Assembly (NCBI GenBank): GCA_905147135.1 | Contig: LR990053.1 | Location: forward strand, 446,501-510,500 | Source of the DNA: Blastobasis lacticolella | Lineage: Eukaryota; Arthropoda; Insecta; Lepidoptera; Blastobasidae | Length of the DNA stretch: 64,000 nt | Direction of reading: 5' to 3' | The notes under the pieces: generated by a model | Seen by the model: the letters and a program-made list of their open reading frames with translations, nothing else | What the model was told of the DNA's origin: nothing | Database searches by the model: none | Shown here: in pieces, positions 45,910 to 57,700 of the stretch | Layout: each line of letters opens with the position of its first letter | How positions within the stretch are numbered: the first letter of the stretch is position 1 | Position numbers and translations under genes: made by a program

Positions 45910-47290
45910 TTTTAAATATGCTGTGTTGACTGCACAACCGAGTCCAAAACACCAATTCCATATTCCCATCATAACACGTCGGGGGACGCGATATCGCGCC
46001 ACGTAAAACAGATATGTTAAGTTACAGGTCGGATTACAGCGTCTCAAGGTTGACGCGTGACGGGTAAAAAGAAGCCGAGGCTCGCGACGTGTGATGTGTG
46101 AACCCTATCGTAGGGACGGCACAGTCGCGCCACGAAAGATTATCGCAATAAGGACTATTTTACAAGCTTTTAACTTGCAATTCAATTAGATTTTCAACTC
46201 AATTTGTTTATTGCGTTTCCATGTGTTTGTCGTTAAATATATGTTAGAACAAGACATGACACCCTGGTAGGGTATAGCAATAATTTATTATCTACATAAT
46301 AATAGAGAGGTTGCTGTGCAGAATTCGAAATTGAAATGTTAAAATCATACAAAATTCGTAATTATAAAAAATCAGCAATAAATCATTAAAAATATGATAA
46401 GTTATACGATAATGTCAATATTAATAAAAATGTCCCTATGTTGTACCTACTCGTATGTAATGTGTTCGGGTGAACTCATGCAGCCAATTTGACCCACTTT
46501 CCGGCGTGCAATTTACCTGAAATTTGACATACCTATGTAACTTGAATGACAATACCTATGATGCCAAAATCATTGTCTGTCTACCGATTTACGGGGTTGG
46601 AAGCCTCTGCGTCAGAAGATAGACTTGCACTTGTCGAATCTTAAAATAAAGAACAAAAACCGATCCCACACTGGACCCTGTGGGACACCTATGGAAGCAA
46701 TAAACCCCACTGATAAGCACTTCTCCTCTCTGTATTCTCATCAGTTTTCTGTATTCTAGTTTAGAATAGTAGTTTGCTCTAGTAATCGAACAAGTTTATG
46801 GCGAAAATAATTAGATCTATAATATCGTAATATGCTGGCCAAAGTTTCATAAATATATTACGCGATTAGAAGCCTTGGATAAATCACAGAAAACACGTGA
46901 TTTCTCCCAGGCCTCGATAATATATTGCATGCCTCTGGTGATCCAGCTTGCAGTGAATAGAAAAGCACTACCAGAAAATCTCTCTCTTAGTCGGTCACTC
47001 ACTACTGAGTATCGTGACGCCTGAGTTTGTCAATAATTATCTGCGTCGGCTGCGTTCCATCACTTGATATAGTGCGGCGCTGACCGGTATTTCCAAAACT
47101 TCTCAGATCTGATCCGACCATTTCTTCGGACATCGGCATCTCGGTCTTTTTCTCTCTACTTTTCCTCCCCCCCGTGCAGTGTGGCCAAAATACCGCTACT
47201 ATACCTTGCAACCCGGTTGTAGACAGTCGCATTTTTTATTGTAAGTTTTTTAAGAATCGATAACAAAATCTATTACATACAATATTTATA
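45910..47290. other. Non-coding part of the duplication
   Basis: Aligned to 19110-20260. The ORFs at 45784-46047 and 47002-47232 show no family features and are not preserved in copy 1. Confidence 0.45.
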
Positions 47291-47712
47291 TATTCTAAAG
47301 CCTATTAATCGGTTGTCACATAACAAAAGGCCAGTCACCGCGATGAACAAAGTTTCCAAGGGGCGTTTTATAATTTCCACGGAACGCGATATTTTAACTC
47401 GCGCCCTCGTCACGCACGCATTCTATTTGCGGGTAATTAGAAACTTTGCGGGCAATTTTAACACGCCAAATGATTTATTTCACTCCAAATCGTTTACACT
47501 TTCGTGAACATAAACGTAACATGATAACGTTGAGGCAGACACGTGGGGATTCAAAGTTTTGCGTTTTGCGGCATTCTGTTTGGTAATACAATATTCTCTT
47601 TTATAAATTTGTTCGTTTCGTTATTAAGGTTTTAGGTGCAAATGGGATTTACTTGCGCATCGGTGATTTATGTTTTGTATCCAATACATGGATTGAGAAA
47701 TACTTTTACTTT

Positions 47713-48769
47713 TAGTGGTCGAGCTACGTAAAAAAAAACCGCAAATCGATGTACAGGATAGCCGTTTGGTACACGGGTACTTTAGGTTTAAACAATCATT
47801 TTGACCGGTAGTTCCTAAAAATATTCCCAGGGGGGCCAGTAATATTGACATTAATTTTTAATATGGGAATCGAAATTTTTTTTTTCGGAATCCTATCGTG
47901 TTTGGTATCAAATGAAAGGGCATCATAAGCCGGTTCTAAAAATATACTACACCAATAACTTTCAGCCACCTGTTTTCTTAAAATCCAAGAAATATTTTCA
48001 AAACATACCAAGTTTGGACTCCTCCAGGTAGGAGACGGATTAGTAAATTTTTTTAAAATATACGCCAAATGACTCTTAATATGCCCATATCCAAAGACAA
48101 AAAGGCGATTTAAAAAATATTTTAATTTACTAATTTTAAAATATTTTTTTCTTTTGGTAAAAAGTTGAGATTTAGTAAGTAAAGAGAGGAAAGGGGGAGG
48201 GGGAGATAGAAACCGTAAGAGCATTATTTTACATAGATAATAGCATAAAACACAATAATAATAGTACAGTACAGTAGAGTTCGATAAGTTTAAAAAAATA
48301 CTAAATCTCAACTTTTTAATAAAGAAAAAAATATTTTAAAATTAGTAAATTAAAATATTTTTTAAATCGCCTTTTTGTCGTTGGATATGGGTATATTTAG
48401 AGATATTTGGCGTATGTAATACAAAAATTTACTAATCCGTCTCCTACCTGGAGGAGACTTGGTATGTTTTGAAAATATTTCGTGGATTTTTAGAAAACAA
48501 GTGGCCGAATGGTATTGGTGTAGTATATTTTTAGAACCGGCTCATGATGCCCTTTCATTTGATACAAAACACGATAGGAATCTGAGAAAAAAAAATTCAA
48601 ATCCCATATAAAAAATTAATATCGATATTACTGCTCCCCCCCTGGGAATATTTTTAGGAACTACCGGTCAAAATGATTGTTTAAACCTAAAGTACCCGTG
48701 TACCAAACGGCTATCCTGTACATCGATTTGCGGTTTTTTGCCAATGTTTGCTGTGTACACCGTCCACTA
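47713..48769. mobile_element. 1057-bp fold-back element with ~465-bp arms, empty site in copy 1
   Basis: The left arm (47713-48177) and right arm (48299-48769) are long imperfect inverted copies of each other around a ~121-bp spacer. Outer ends read TAGTGG and CCACTA. Diagnostic internal blocks, inverted in the other arm, are CGATGTACAGGATAGCCG and GTACCCGTGTACCAAACG. The copy 1 equivalent (about 20677) reads ACTTTTCTGCGAAGAGC without it; T-rich target with an ambiguous TTT(T) duplication. The 171-codon ORF inside (47796-48311) is not a protein gene. Confidence 0.93.
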
Positions 48770-48907
48770 TTTTCTGCGAAGAGCAGTTATTATCCTTCTT
48801 CGAAATTTCTACACCTTCTTATTCCCACTGCTGCAACGCATGTATACTTAGAAGAATTGTAGTAAATTTCTCCTTTATTATTCCTATTAAAATTAAAATT
48901 TGAGGCA

Positions 48908-48960
48908 CACATTTTTTTTATGTTATACGGCCACCTGATGGAAAGTGGTCACCGCCTATG
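48908..48960 (-). mobile_element. Jockey-type LINE 3' end fragment
   Basis: Copy-2 counterpart of 20818-20890, with a short internal deletion. Confidence 0.65.
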
Positions 48961-50450
48961 GACATCTGTAATTTGCGCAACTACTACTAATTAATATAAA
49001 ATTTCAGCTACTTCATTCCAATAGGTTTCTTATTAAATATTGTACATTGGTATACGTTATTTTATTTTATTAAGTACACCAACAGTATCTATACCTATAC
49101 CAAATAAATAATATCGTACATGTTAACAATACGAGCAACTATTTCCGCTACAGAGCATGGTCGACTGAGCCCCTACTCAGTCAGTGTAAGAAAAATACGG
49201 ATCCCCGTGTGCACTGTCCCGCGAACGATGTTCTACCTTCTTTGTTCGTTGAAACAATGCGGCTCAGATAAAAAGTACCCGGTTTTTGTTCCACAGTAAA
49301 CCATTACGATTGTCGTTAGGCTGGCGACTTGTTCGTTTTTTATTTCCGCGGCGGCGGACGCTTACATGAGCATCGGCGGGATTGGGGACAAAGAATCTCA
49401 CGTTGTAATAGAACTCTTTTGGCACAGACCCTGTAAAGATTGCCATTAAGCATTCTGTAGTAGCATTCATGTCAAGTAGCATAACAAAATTAATCTTGAT
49501 CAGAACATTTTATCCCACACACCGTCAAGTTTTCATGCCACTTGTCAAGCGGCAATAAAGTGAGTGGTTGGTACCATCATGCGGCTTGTCAAGTGGCATG
49601 ACAAAAATAGGGTTGATCCCGCACTAGGCGGGTGTGTACCCTGATAATTATAATCCAACAAGGCCAGAGAGAATAGGCAGCTCCTAAACTCTTGCGGCAT
49701 GCTCAGCAGGCATCGGCACTTACCACCAGACGAAATGGTGGTCAAATGCCTGACTAGTCCAATAAAAAATTAGGCTTATTCCCGCCCATTTACCCCAAAC
49801 ATCGTTAAGTTGTCATGCCCGTTGTCAAAACACTTATCAAGCGGCAGGAAGATGAGTGGTCGGCATACACAAGTTAGATAATAAATCTACATGACACGTG
49901 GAATGAACAGTCTACATGACATTAAATTCTTTAAAGGGTGTATATGTGTTTGTTAGAGGTAAGCAAATGATTGGTGATGCCCTTGTTGTTGCTGCTCTGG
50001 ATAGGCGACGGTGATCTGATTAGTTATCTCTGTAGTGCAATATCGGCAGTATTATCCGGATATATAGTTGGAGATGAAATTAAAGATCTAAAATGTAAAC
50101 ACACAACTGTCAATGTCAAAGAGACAACCGAGGGGTATAAAACCTTTGGTTTGCATAACCAAATGGTAATGCATCATGCACATTTTTTAGTGTACTTTAC
50201 AATGGCTGGTAAACTTTCGAAAACGAAACAAATCGATTTACCCCCATTTATCTCAATTGATTAAAAACGTAATAAGTATTTCGTAAACTATTAGTCCAAG
50301 AACACTAGTAAGAAAAGTCCAATATTAGAAAGAAGTGGCCGCCATTTTGAATCTTATATATATATTTTTATATTTAACACTTTATTGTACTTATATTATT
50401 TTAAGTATTTTTCTTTTTATTATAGGCTTTTATATAATATAGGCTTGCAT
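48960..50450. other. Non-coding part of the duplication
   Basis: Aligned to 20890-22380 with high identity, including the hairpin at about 49532-49600. ORFs at 49264-49482 and 49971-50264 have counterparts in copy 1 only through the duplication, and the second is disrupted there. Confidence 0.45.
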
Positions 50451-50870
50451 TTGACCTCAACTCACCTGATGGAAAGTGACGATGAGGTCGAAGATGTAGT
50501 ATGCTTGCCTAGAAGATACCTATTCACTCTTGATTTGAAGACCCCAAGGTTATACTTATCGTATTATTAATAGTGTATTATTATTCGCCATCGACAGGGA
50601 GTTCATCCTCACACCTTGGAGCCAAATTGGTCGCGAACTGTGCGGTTCCAAAGGAACTTTCTCCCACGCACACTAAGGTTGTAAAATGAACTACCTGGAG
50701 AGGTTTTCCCTGGAGAGTACAACATGGAGTTCTTCAAGAAAGGGGTTAAAAGGTTTATACAGGGTCGGCAACACGTGGGTGATGCCCCTGGTATTGCAAA
50801 CGTCCATAGGCTGCGGTAACTGCTTACCATCAGGCAGGCCGCAAGCTTGTTTATCACCTTAGTGGTATAA
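50450..50870 (-). mobile_element. LINE 3' ends, unsplit copy
   Basis: Counterpart of 22380-23010 without the SINE. It retains about 22 bp (GGCCGCAAGCTTGTTTATC region) deleted from copy 1. Confidence 0.7.
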
Positions 50871-51659
50871 AGAAAACTATATTTATTTGAGAAATTAATT
50901 AAATATGTCTCGGCGTCGGTCAATCTCTTACTTTCCAAGCCTTTGCAATAATGTACTGTAACAACGAACTAAAGGTTTAGAATTTCTTACCATTAACAGC
51001 GGCATAAATAAAAACTACCCATATTTCATTGAAACAGCACAAAAATGTAACAAAAAGAACATAGTTCCCTATTTAATTCAGTAAAATATTTTAAAATATT
51101 CATATGATTTTATTTCATTATGAATGTAATAATTTTAATCAATATTTCAATGATTTTAAATAATTCACCTTTCGGGTTATTTTTTTAATAGTAGCAACGC
51201 AACGCATTTGTTTACATTTTTGATCTTTAATTCGATCTCATACTATAGACGTATTTTGGCGGTCGCCGCATTTACACCGCTCTTTTGCGTTACCGTACTA
51301 GAAAACGGTACAGTAAAGCGTCTTCGATCATACACACGTATCTATGTAAAAACTTATACCCGTAAGAAACTTACGCGCTTAAGTGTATCCCCAGAAACAC
51401 AACTTAAGTCCTGACAAACCTCTTTCGCTTCTTCCAACCTATCTCATTCACAAACTTTTTCGCACGAGGTCGTCGCTCAACTCTCTTGAAAATATCGTTG
51501 ATTTGATCAAGTTATGTACGTCTCGGTCTTTTCTTCCCTACGCTTCCATTCACACCTGCCCTACCCACACTGTTGCTTTAGATATTATGCCTACTGTTTT
51601 TTTTGTTTATTCAAAGTGAGGAATGGGTCTAAAGAATAATAACATTCTTAGGCATAATA

Positions 51660-51665
51660 TTTATT
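51660..51665 (-). terminator. Poly(A) signal of gene 2
   Basis: AATAAA on the minus strand, about 92 nt past the gene 2 stop codon; same relative place as in gene 1. Confidence 0.6.
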
Positions 51666-51756
51666 TTAACAAACAGAATTCTGGTGACGGTATATACTCG
51701 TACTCGTAATTGCTGCAGTCAATAGTATTGAACAGAGTCCTATTAATATTTAAAAT

Positions 51757-54700
51757 CTATTCTGTTTTGGCTGGTAACATCTCATCGAAGAATTTGAAAA
51801 CTGATTCCAGTGATGAATGAGGAGCCATCATATGGTTGTTTGTACCTGAAAATGATAACATTTCAATCCCAGGTTTGCTTGTGTGAAAGTCCAAAAAAAT
51901 ATTAATACTGCAGTTACTAAGAGAAACATACCTGCAGACACCATGGTGACCATAGCCTCCTCATCTTCCCAAACGGTAAAACCGTCTGGTTTTGGGATAA
52001 CAGTGCCCACTGGAAGAACACTTTTCACCCAGTTGCGTGAAATCTAGAACACCACATTGATGAATAACTAATTGATTAATTGATCATCATCATAATTGGT
52101 TGCAGGTTGCAAGAGGCACACAGCCGCTCAGTGTAGAAGGCGTCTGGGAGGCCTAATAATACCTTACAGCGTTTAGGAATTGTGCAGCAAAGTGTACGTC
52201 CAACGGCTGAGATGATGATGATGAAAATCATCACGACAACCACGGCTTGAATATGGTTGCACCTTTACGCGTCTGCCTCGCTAACAACAACTTTAAACAA
52301 GCACGTTCCACTTTATCCTTTCTTTTATTTAGAAGTTGTTTGTACCACTAAGGTGGCAAAAGTCGGGATTGACCACTCAGATGACGACTATTGACATTGT
52401 AAAAAGATATTCCTTAATTACTAACAACGATTGTAATTTATATGAAGGAGAAGAAGTTTCAGCAAAAAGAAAGTGAAATAGGTAATATGTACAACGTTAG
52501 ATGGGAGATGAAGTGAGAAGTTCAACGACCTGAGTGGTTCAATGGTCAACATGCCGGTCTGCCACGCAAGAGGTCCCGGGTTCGATTCCCGGCCGGGCAG
52601 AAATTGAAATGATTAATTTTAATTTCTGTTACGGGTCTGGGTGTTCTATGTATAACAAGTATGTATTTAAAAGTATTTAAGTAGTATATCAGTTATCGAG
52701 CACCCATAGTACAAGCTTTGCTTAGTTTGGGGCTAGATGGCGCTGTGTGAATTTGTCCACGGATATTTATTTATTTATTTATTTTATTTATTTATAAGTA
52801 CTGTGATGTACACCTAGGGCGTAGAAAAAAGGTGGACAAGTAGTGTATTAGATGGATTAGCGACTCAATTGGACTCATGGGGATGAGATGAATTGTGAAG
52901 GCATCTGACTAATAACTGTCGAAGGCAGTGAAAGTTGCAGAACAATACAATTCCTTTGTTGTTGGGAACGTGCTGTTTCCTAGGTTCTGTACTGCGATCC
53001 CTTACTGCAGGAACATTCACTAATAATGTAGTAGGTAGCACATTTATTTTGTTTATTTGTGAAAACGTTTTCATATTAGTCAGAATATCGTCTCTTATTT
53101 CTTTTTTGCTTTTGTGAACCCACTCAATTATTTCTCTTCTTTATGTAGTCTGAAATTACTTACATCGGCAAAAAATTTCGCTATATCTTCGGTGGGGAAC
53201 TCCAAATACGAGTCCGTAAAGGCTGTTGCTTTGACTCTCTTCTTGAAATCATCAGTATAAGCTTTAGCTATTGCAGTAACAGCAAATGCTCCTTCGCTAT
53301 GGGTTGCTATTAAAATATTGTTTGCTTTCGCATTCGTAACATAATGCTGCCAAACATAAACAGCATGTTTTCTAGGCGTCTCGCTGTCTGCGATATCATC
53401 TCCCGATTTGGTTTCATTGTCGTTGGTGTTCATAACAAGGATTCCGTAGCCTTTGTTTGTTGCTTTCTTGATGTACGGGATTTGACTTCCCTCATCAAGG
53501 CTGTTTTTGATGAGCAAACTGGAAAGAATTAAGGACATAAATGAACATGTTCTCTGCATTGCGTAAGTTGATAGAATGGATGGTTGAATTTCTCTAAAAT
53601 AAAAAATGTATAATAATTTTACAGAACATTAAATACTGCTCGAGCGAAGTGATCAATAGTGGAGCTCACCCTAAAATGTCTATTTACCATGCTTTAAACA
53701 TATTTGAAATTGTTTTCACTCGAAAACGCAAGCAGGAAGTTGAGTATCGCAGTTAGAGCTCTAGCTCTAAAAGAATATCAAATCCGTACCCTAACTACTT
53801 CACGACCTTAGTGGTTCAGTTGGGTAAGATGCCGATCTGCCACGCAGTGGTACCGGGTTCGATTCCCGGCCGAGCAGAAATTGATTTGATGAATTTTAGT
53901 TTCTGTTACGAGTCTGAGTGTAGTATGTATAAGTACATATTTACAGACATTTCTCTTTAGTCATAATGCTTGGCTTGTTAATAACTATAAACAAACATGA
54001 ATATCAAGGCTGTATGATGATTATATCTTCAACGCTCAATACTACGTACGTACTAAAAACTTCCATATAGAATGTAAAGGTTGCCTGTAAAAAAATGCTT
54101 GTAGCTATAAGATAGCCTTTGCTCATATTCCTTCTGATTGTAACTAATTACTATTGATAAATTATCTGTAATAAGACCATGCTAAGTCCGAATCGCATAT
54201 TTAAAAAAAATCTCTGTATTGCATTTTATGCCAAGTTTTTTATCCGTCATAGAACGACATTCATAAAAGTCATAATAAACAACTTGATTTCTGTAGCATT
54301 CTTTATTTTCATGAGTTATTAAAAATATTATGAAGTAATGGGCAAAACAATTAAATAGAAAGTGCAAGAGATAATTTTCAGCATTATTAATAAATTAGAC
54401 AGTTCAAGCTAATAGTGACCAAATAACTGAATGTTTACAAGAAGCACTGACAAGGACTGACAAGACAGACTATCCCCAGATTATTGCCATATCCACATTT
54501 TATAATTTTTACTACTGTCAGTCAATACGGACTTATCGTGGTCCTATTATATTCTCTACAGACATTAGATGTTGATGAATTGTGAGATTCTTATCTGTTG
54601 AATAGAAGAAACTGTTTAGCACTCACCTTCTAGCCCATTGTCCAGCTCGTACGGCCCCTGATCCAGTAATCAAGATTAAAACGGTGTCTTTTTTATCAAA

Positions 54701-57700
54701 ATCGTCTGACGCAAATATGAAGGTCCTCCTGTCTTCCCTTTCTTCGTCTATAGGCACCGGAAGTCGCTTTAGATGCTCCTGATTTGACAAAATTATGCAG
54801 TTACTGAGACGTTGCATTGGAATGCCATTTACAAATTTAAAAAAAAATGTAGACTCACTAATGAACCTTAGATATACGAAATTTCTAAATGCAATTAAGA
54901 TATTCCGAATTGCCGAATCGATTTCGATTGAAGAAGGGTCGACAAGATCATAAAATTTTCCAGCGGATAATTAATAATGGCATAATTTTTTGGGGCAACT
55001 CTTCAGAGAGGGAAACTGTGTTTAGGGCTCAAAAAAGGTGTATTAGGGCAATGTGTGGCATCAAACCTGTGGACTCCTGCCAGCCCCATTTTAAATCAAT
55101 GAAACTATTAACATTTCCGTGCCTGTACATTTTGGAGTGTTGCGTATTCGTGCATTGCAACCCAAACATATTTAAAAAGAAGCCTGTAGTTGACTCCATA
55201 GTTAAAATAATTAAATAATTAAATTATAGTGGTGTGTGGTGCCGCCACCTCAAAGAATAGCACCACCCCATCTCTTGCCGTGGGTGTCGTAAGAGGCGAC
55301 TAAGGGACAAATCCGAAAGGTGGGCAGCAGCATCTTTCTGGGTAGATTTACATCAACTGCACTGCGATCTCCAACCCGCCTGCCAAGCGTGGAGATTATG
55401 GCAATGACCTCCCCTTTCGTGGGAGAGGCCCGAAGTCCTGCAGTGGACTGTTATGGGCTGTGATGATGAACCTAAGACATTCAATTTTAATTATTTGACA
55501 TAATGAATTTTAGTGATTTGACATTTATTTAATTTACTTTTTAATTGTATTATAAACAATCATTTCATTTCATGTGAAACTTGTCATATTTAGTATGCTT
55601 TAAGGCGCATCATGGAGCCGCTTCTATTATTATTTACCACCTTTATGTACCTGTGATGACTGAATAAAAGATTATGATTATGATTAGGGCTATATAAAAA
55701 GTTATAATATACCTCTGTTTCCAGTAAATGGTATACATATTGTGTTACTGCTTCTCCTACTTTGAAGTAATGTTGATCGTTGACTTCACTTTTTTCGCTT
55801 ATAGCCCATTTATAGGGTTCGTTGGGAAGGTTCAGCTTCCGTAACTTGCCTTCTGTAACAACAGAGATTAAACTACAAAAATTTTAATATTTATTTACCA
55901 AGATATCAAGAGATATGCATATAATCATGATAACAAAAAGCTTTTTCTATGGCACCAACTCTGAAATCGCGAAAAAGAAATCTGCTTTTTCATACAAAAT
56001 TCGAAAGCGAATTCTGCCAAAATGAAATACATAGATTTAGATTTTACATTTATTTATTATCTCATTTTACAGGCTTACATTCATCAATATTAAATCTTTA
56101 TATATATAATTCTTCTGTGAGTGTGTATGTCACTGAACTTCTCTCAAACGACTGGACCGATTTTGATGAAATTTTTTGTGTGTGTTCAAGGGGATCTGGG
56201 AATGGTTTAGATTCACAATTTTGTAAAAAAAGTTTGAAATTTTCAAATTAAAGACGTGTAGACAGGACAACGTCAGTCGGGTCCGCTAGTTAATTATATG
56301 AATCTATAAGAGATCATCCATTTTTAAAATTACAACAAGTAAATTAAATCATTAATAAGTAACTATTACGTAAGTTTAACGATTTGTCGTTTAAGGGTTT
56401 TGTAGTAAAAAAATTTTTCGTCCGACTGTCTGTAAATACTATAATAATTCCAGAAACTATCCTGGACAATGCAACACACAGATTATACTTTGATAGAGCC
56501 ATATTAACAGATCGTACCATCCACTTCAATAGACCCGATATTACTCTTATTGATAAACCAAGCCAAACTGCTGACCTTATAGACATCGCTATTCCCAACA
56601 CTCATAATCTGCAATCTACTATGATAGAAAAACTAACCAAATACACGGATCTTAAAGATGAAATAGGTCGAATATGGATGCTCAAAAAAGTTACAATTGT
56701 CCCGATAGTTCTGTTCACCACTGGAATCATACCCAACCAATTACTACCACTCCATTTTAGCACTAGATCTACCACGGCCTGTATATAAAGAACTGCAGTA
56801 GGCGTGATATTGAATACATGCAGAATAGTGCGGAAGTTCCTGCAAACAACACTAACTTAACTAACTTAGTATTTGATACTTGGCTTAGGCCCGTACCAAA
56901 TATTATTTCCGGTTCTTTTCAACCGAGATCTTTTAAGATAAATACGAATAATAATAATAATAATAACAAGCACCCCCACGATTTAGAACAGCCCCACATA
57001 GACAAATTTGCTTCCAATAAGTGTCTCAAAGTAGGCAATTTATTCCCTGAAACCGAAGGGTTTATGATTGCAATCCAGGACCAAGTAATAAATACTAAAA
57101 ACTATAGAAAATATATAAATAAATACCCTAACACCATAAATGACCAATGTCGCAGATGTCGAACCCATTCAGAAACCATACAACATATAACAGGAGCTTG
57201 CACCAGCCTCACTCAGACAGACTACACCCATAGACCTAATCAAGTAGCCAATATTATACATCAAAAGCTGGCGATTAAGCACAAACTTATTGAGAACAGT
57301 AACACACCCTATTACAAATATACTCCACAGGTAATACTTGAAAACGCTTCTTATAAATTATATTACGACCGGGCAATACTTACCGACAGGACGATCCACT
57401 ACAATAGACCCGACATAACTCTACAGGACAAACAAAAGAAAATTACTTACCTGATCGACATAGCAGTTCCAAACACTCACAATATACAAAATACAATAGC
57501 CGAAAAAATTTAAAAATACACAGAACTTAAGGAGGAGGTCATCAGGATCTGCAAACAGGAAAAAGTTTACATAATACCTATAGTATTATCCACCATCGAA
57601 GTCATCCCTAATCATATGCACAATAGTCTGAAAGCTCTTGATTTGCCAGATAAGTCGTTGCAGAAAGCTGCCATATTGAATACCTGCAGGATAGTGAGAA

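Noticed and set aside
47796..48311. 171-aa minus-strand ORF
   Set aside because: It lies inside the arm and spacer of the fold-back element, which is absent from copy 1, and the protein shows no family features.
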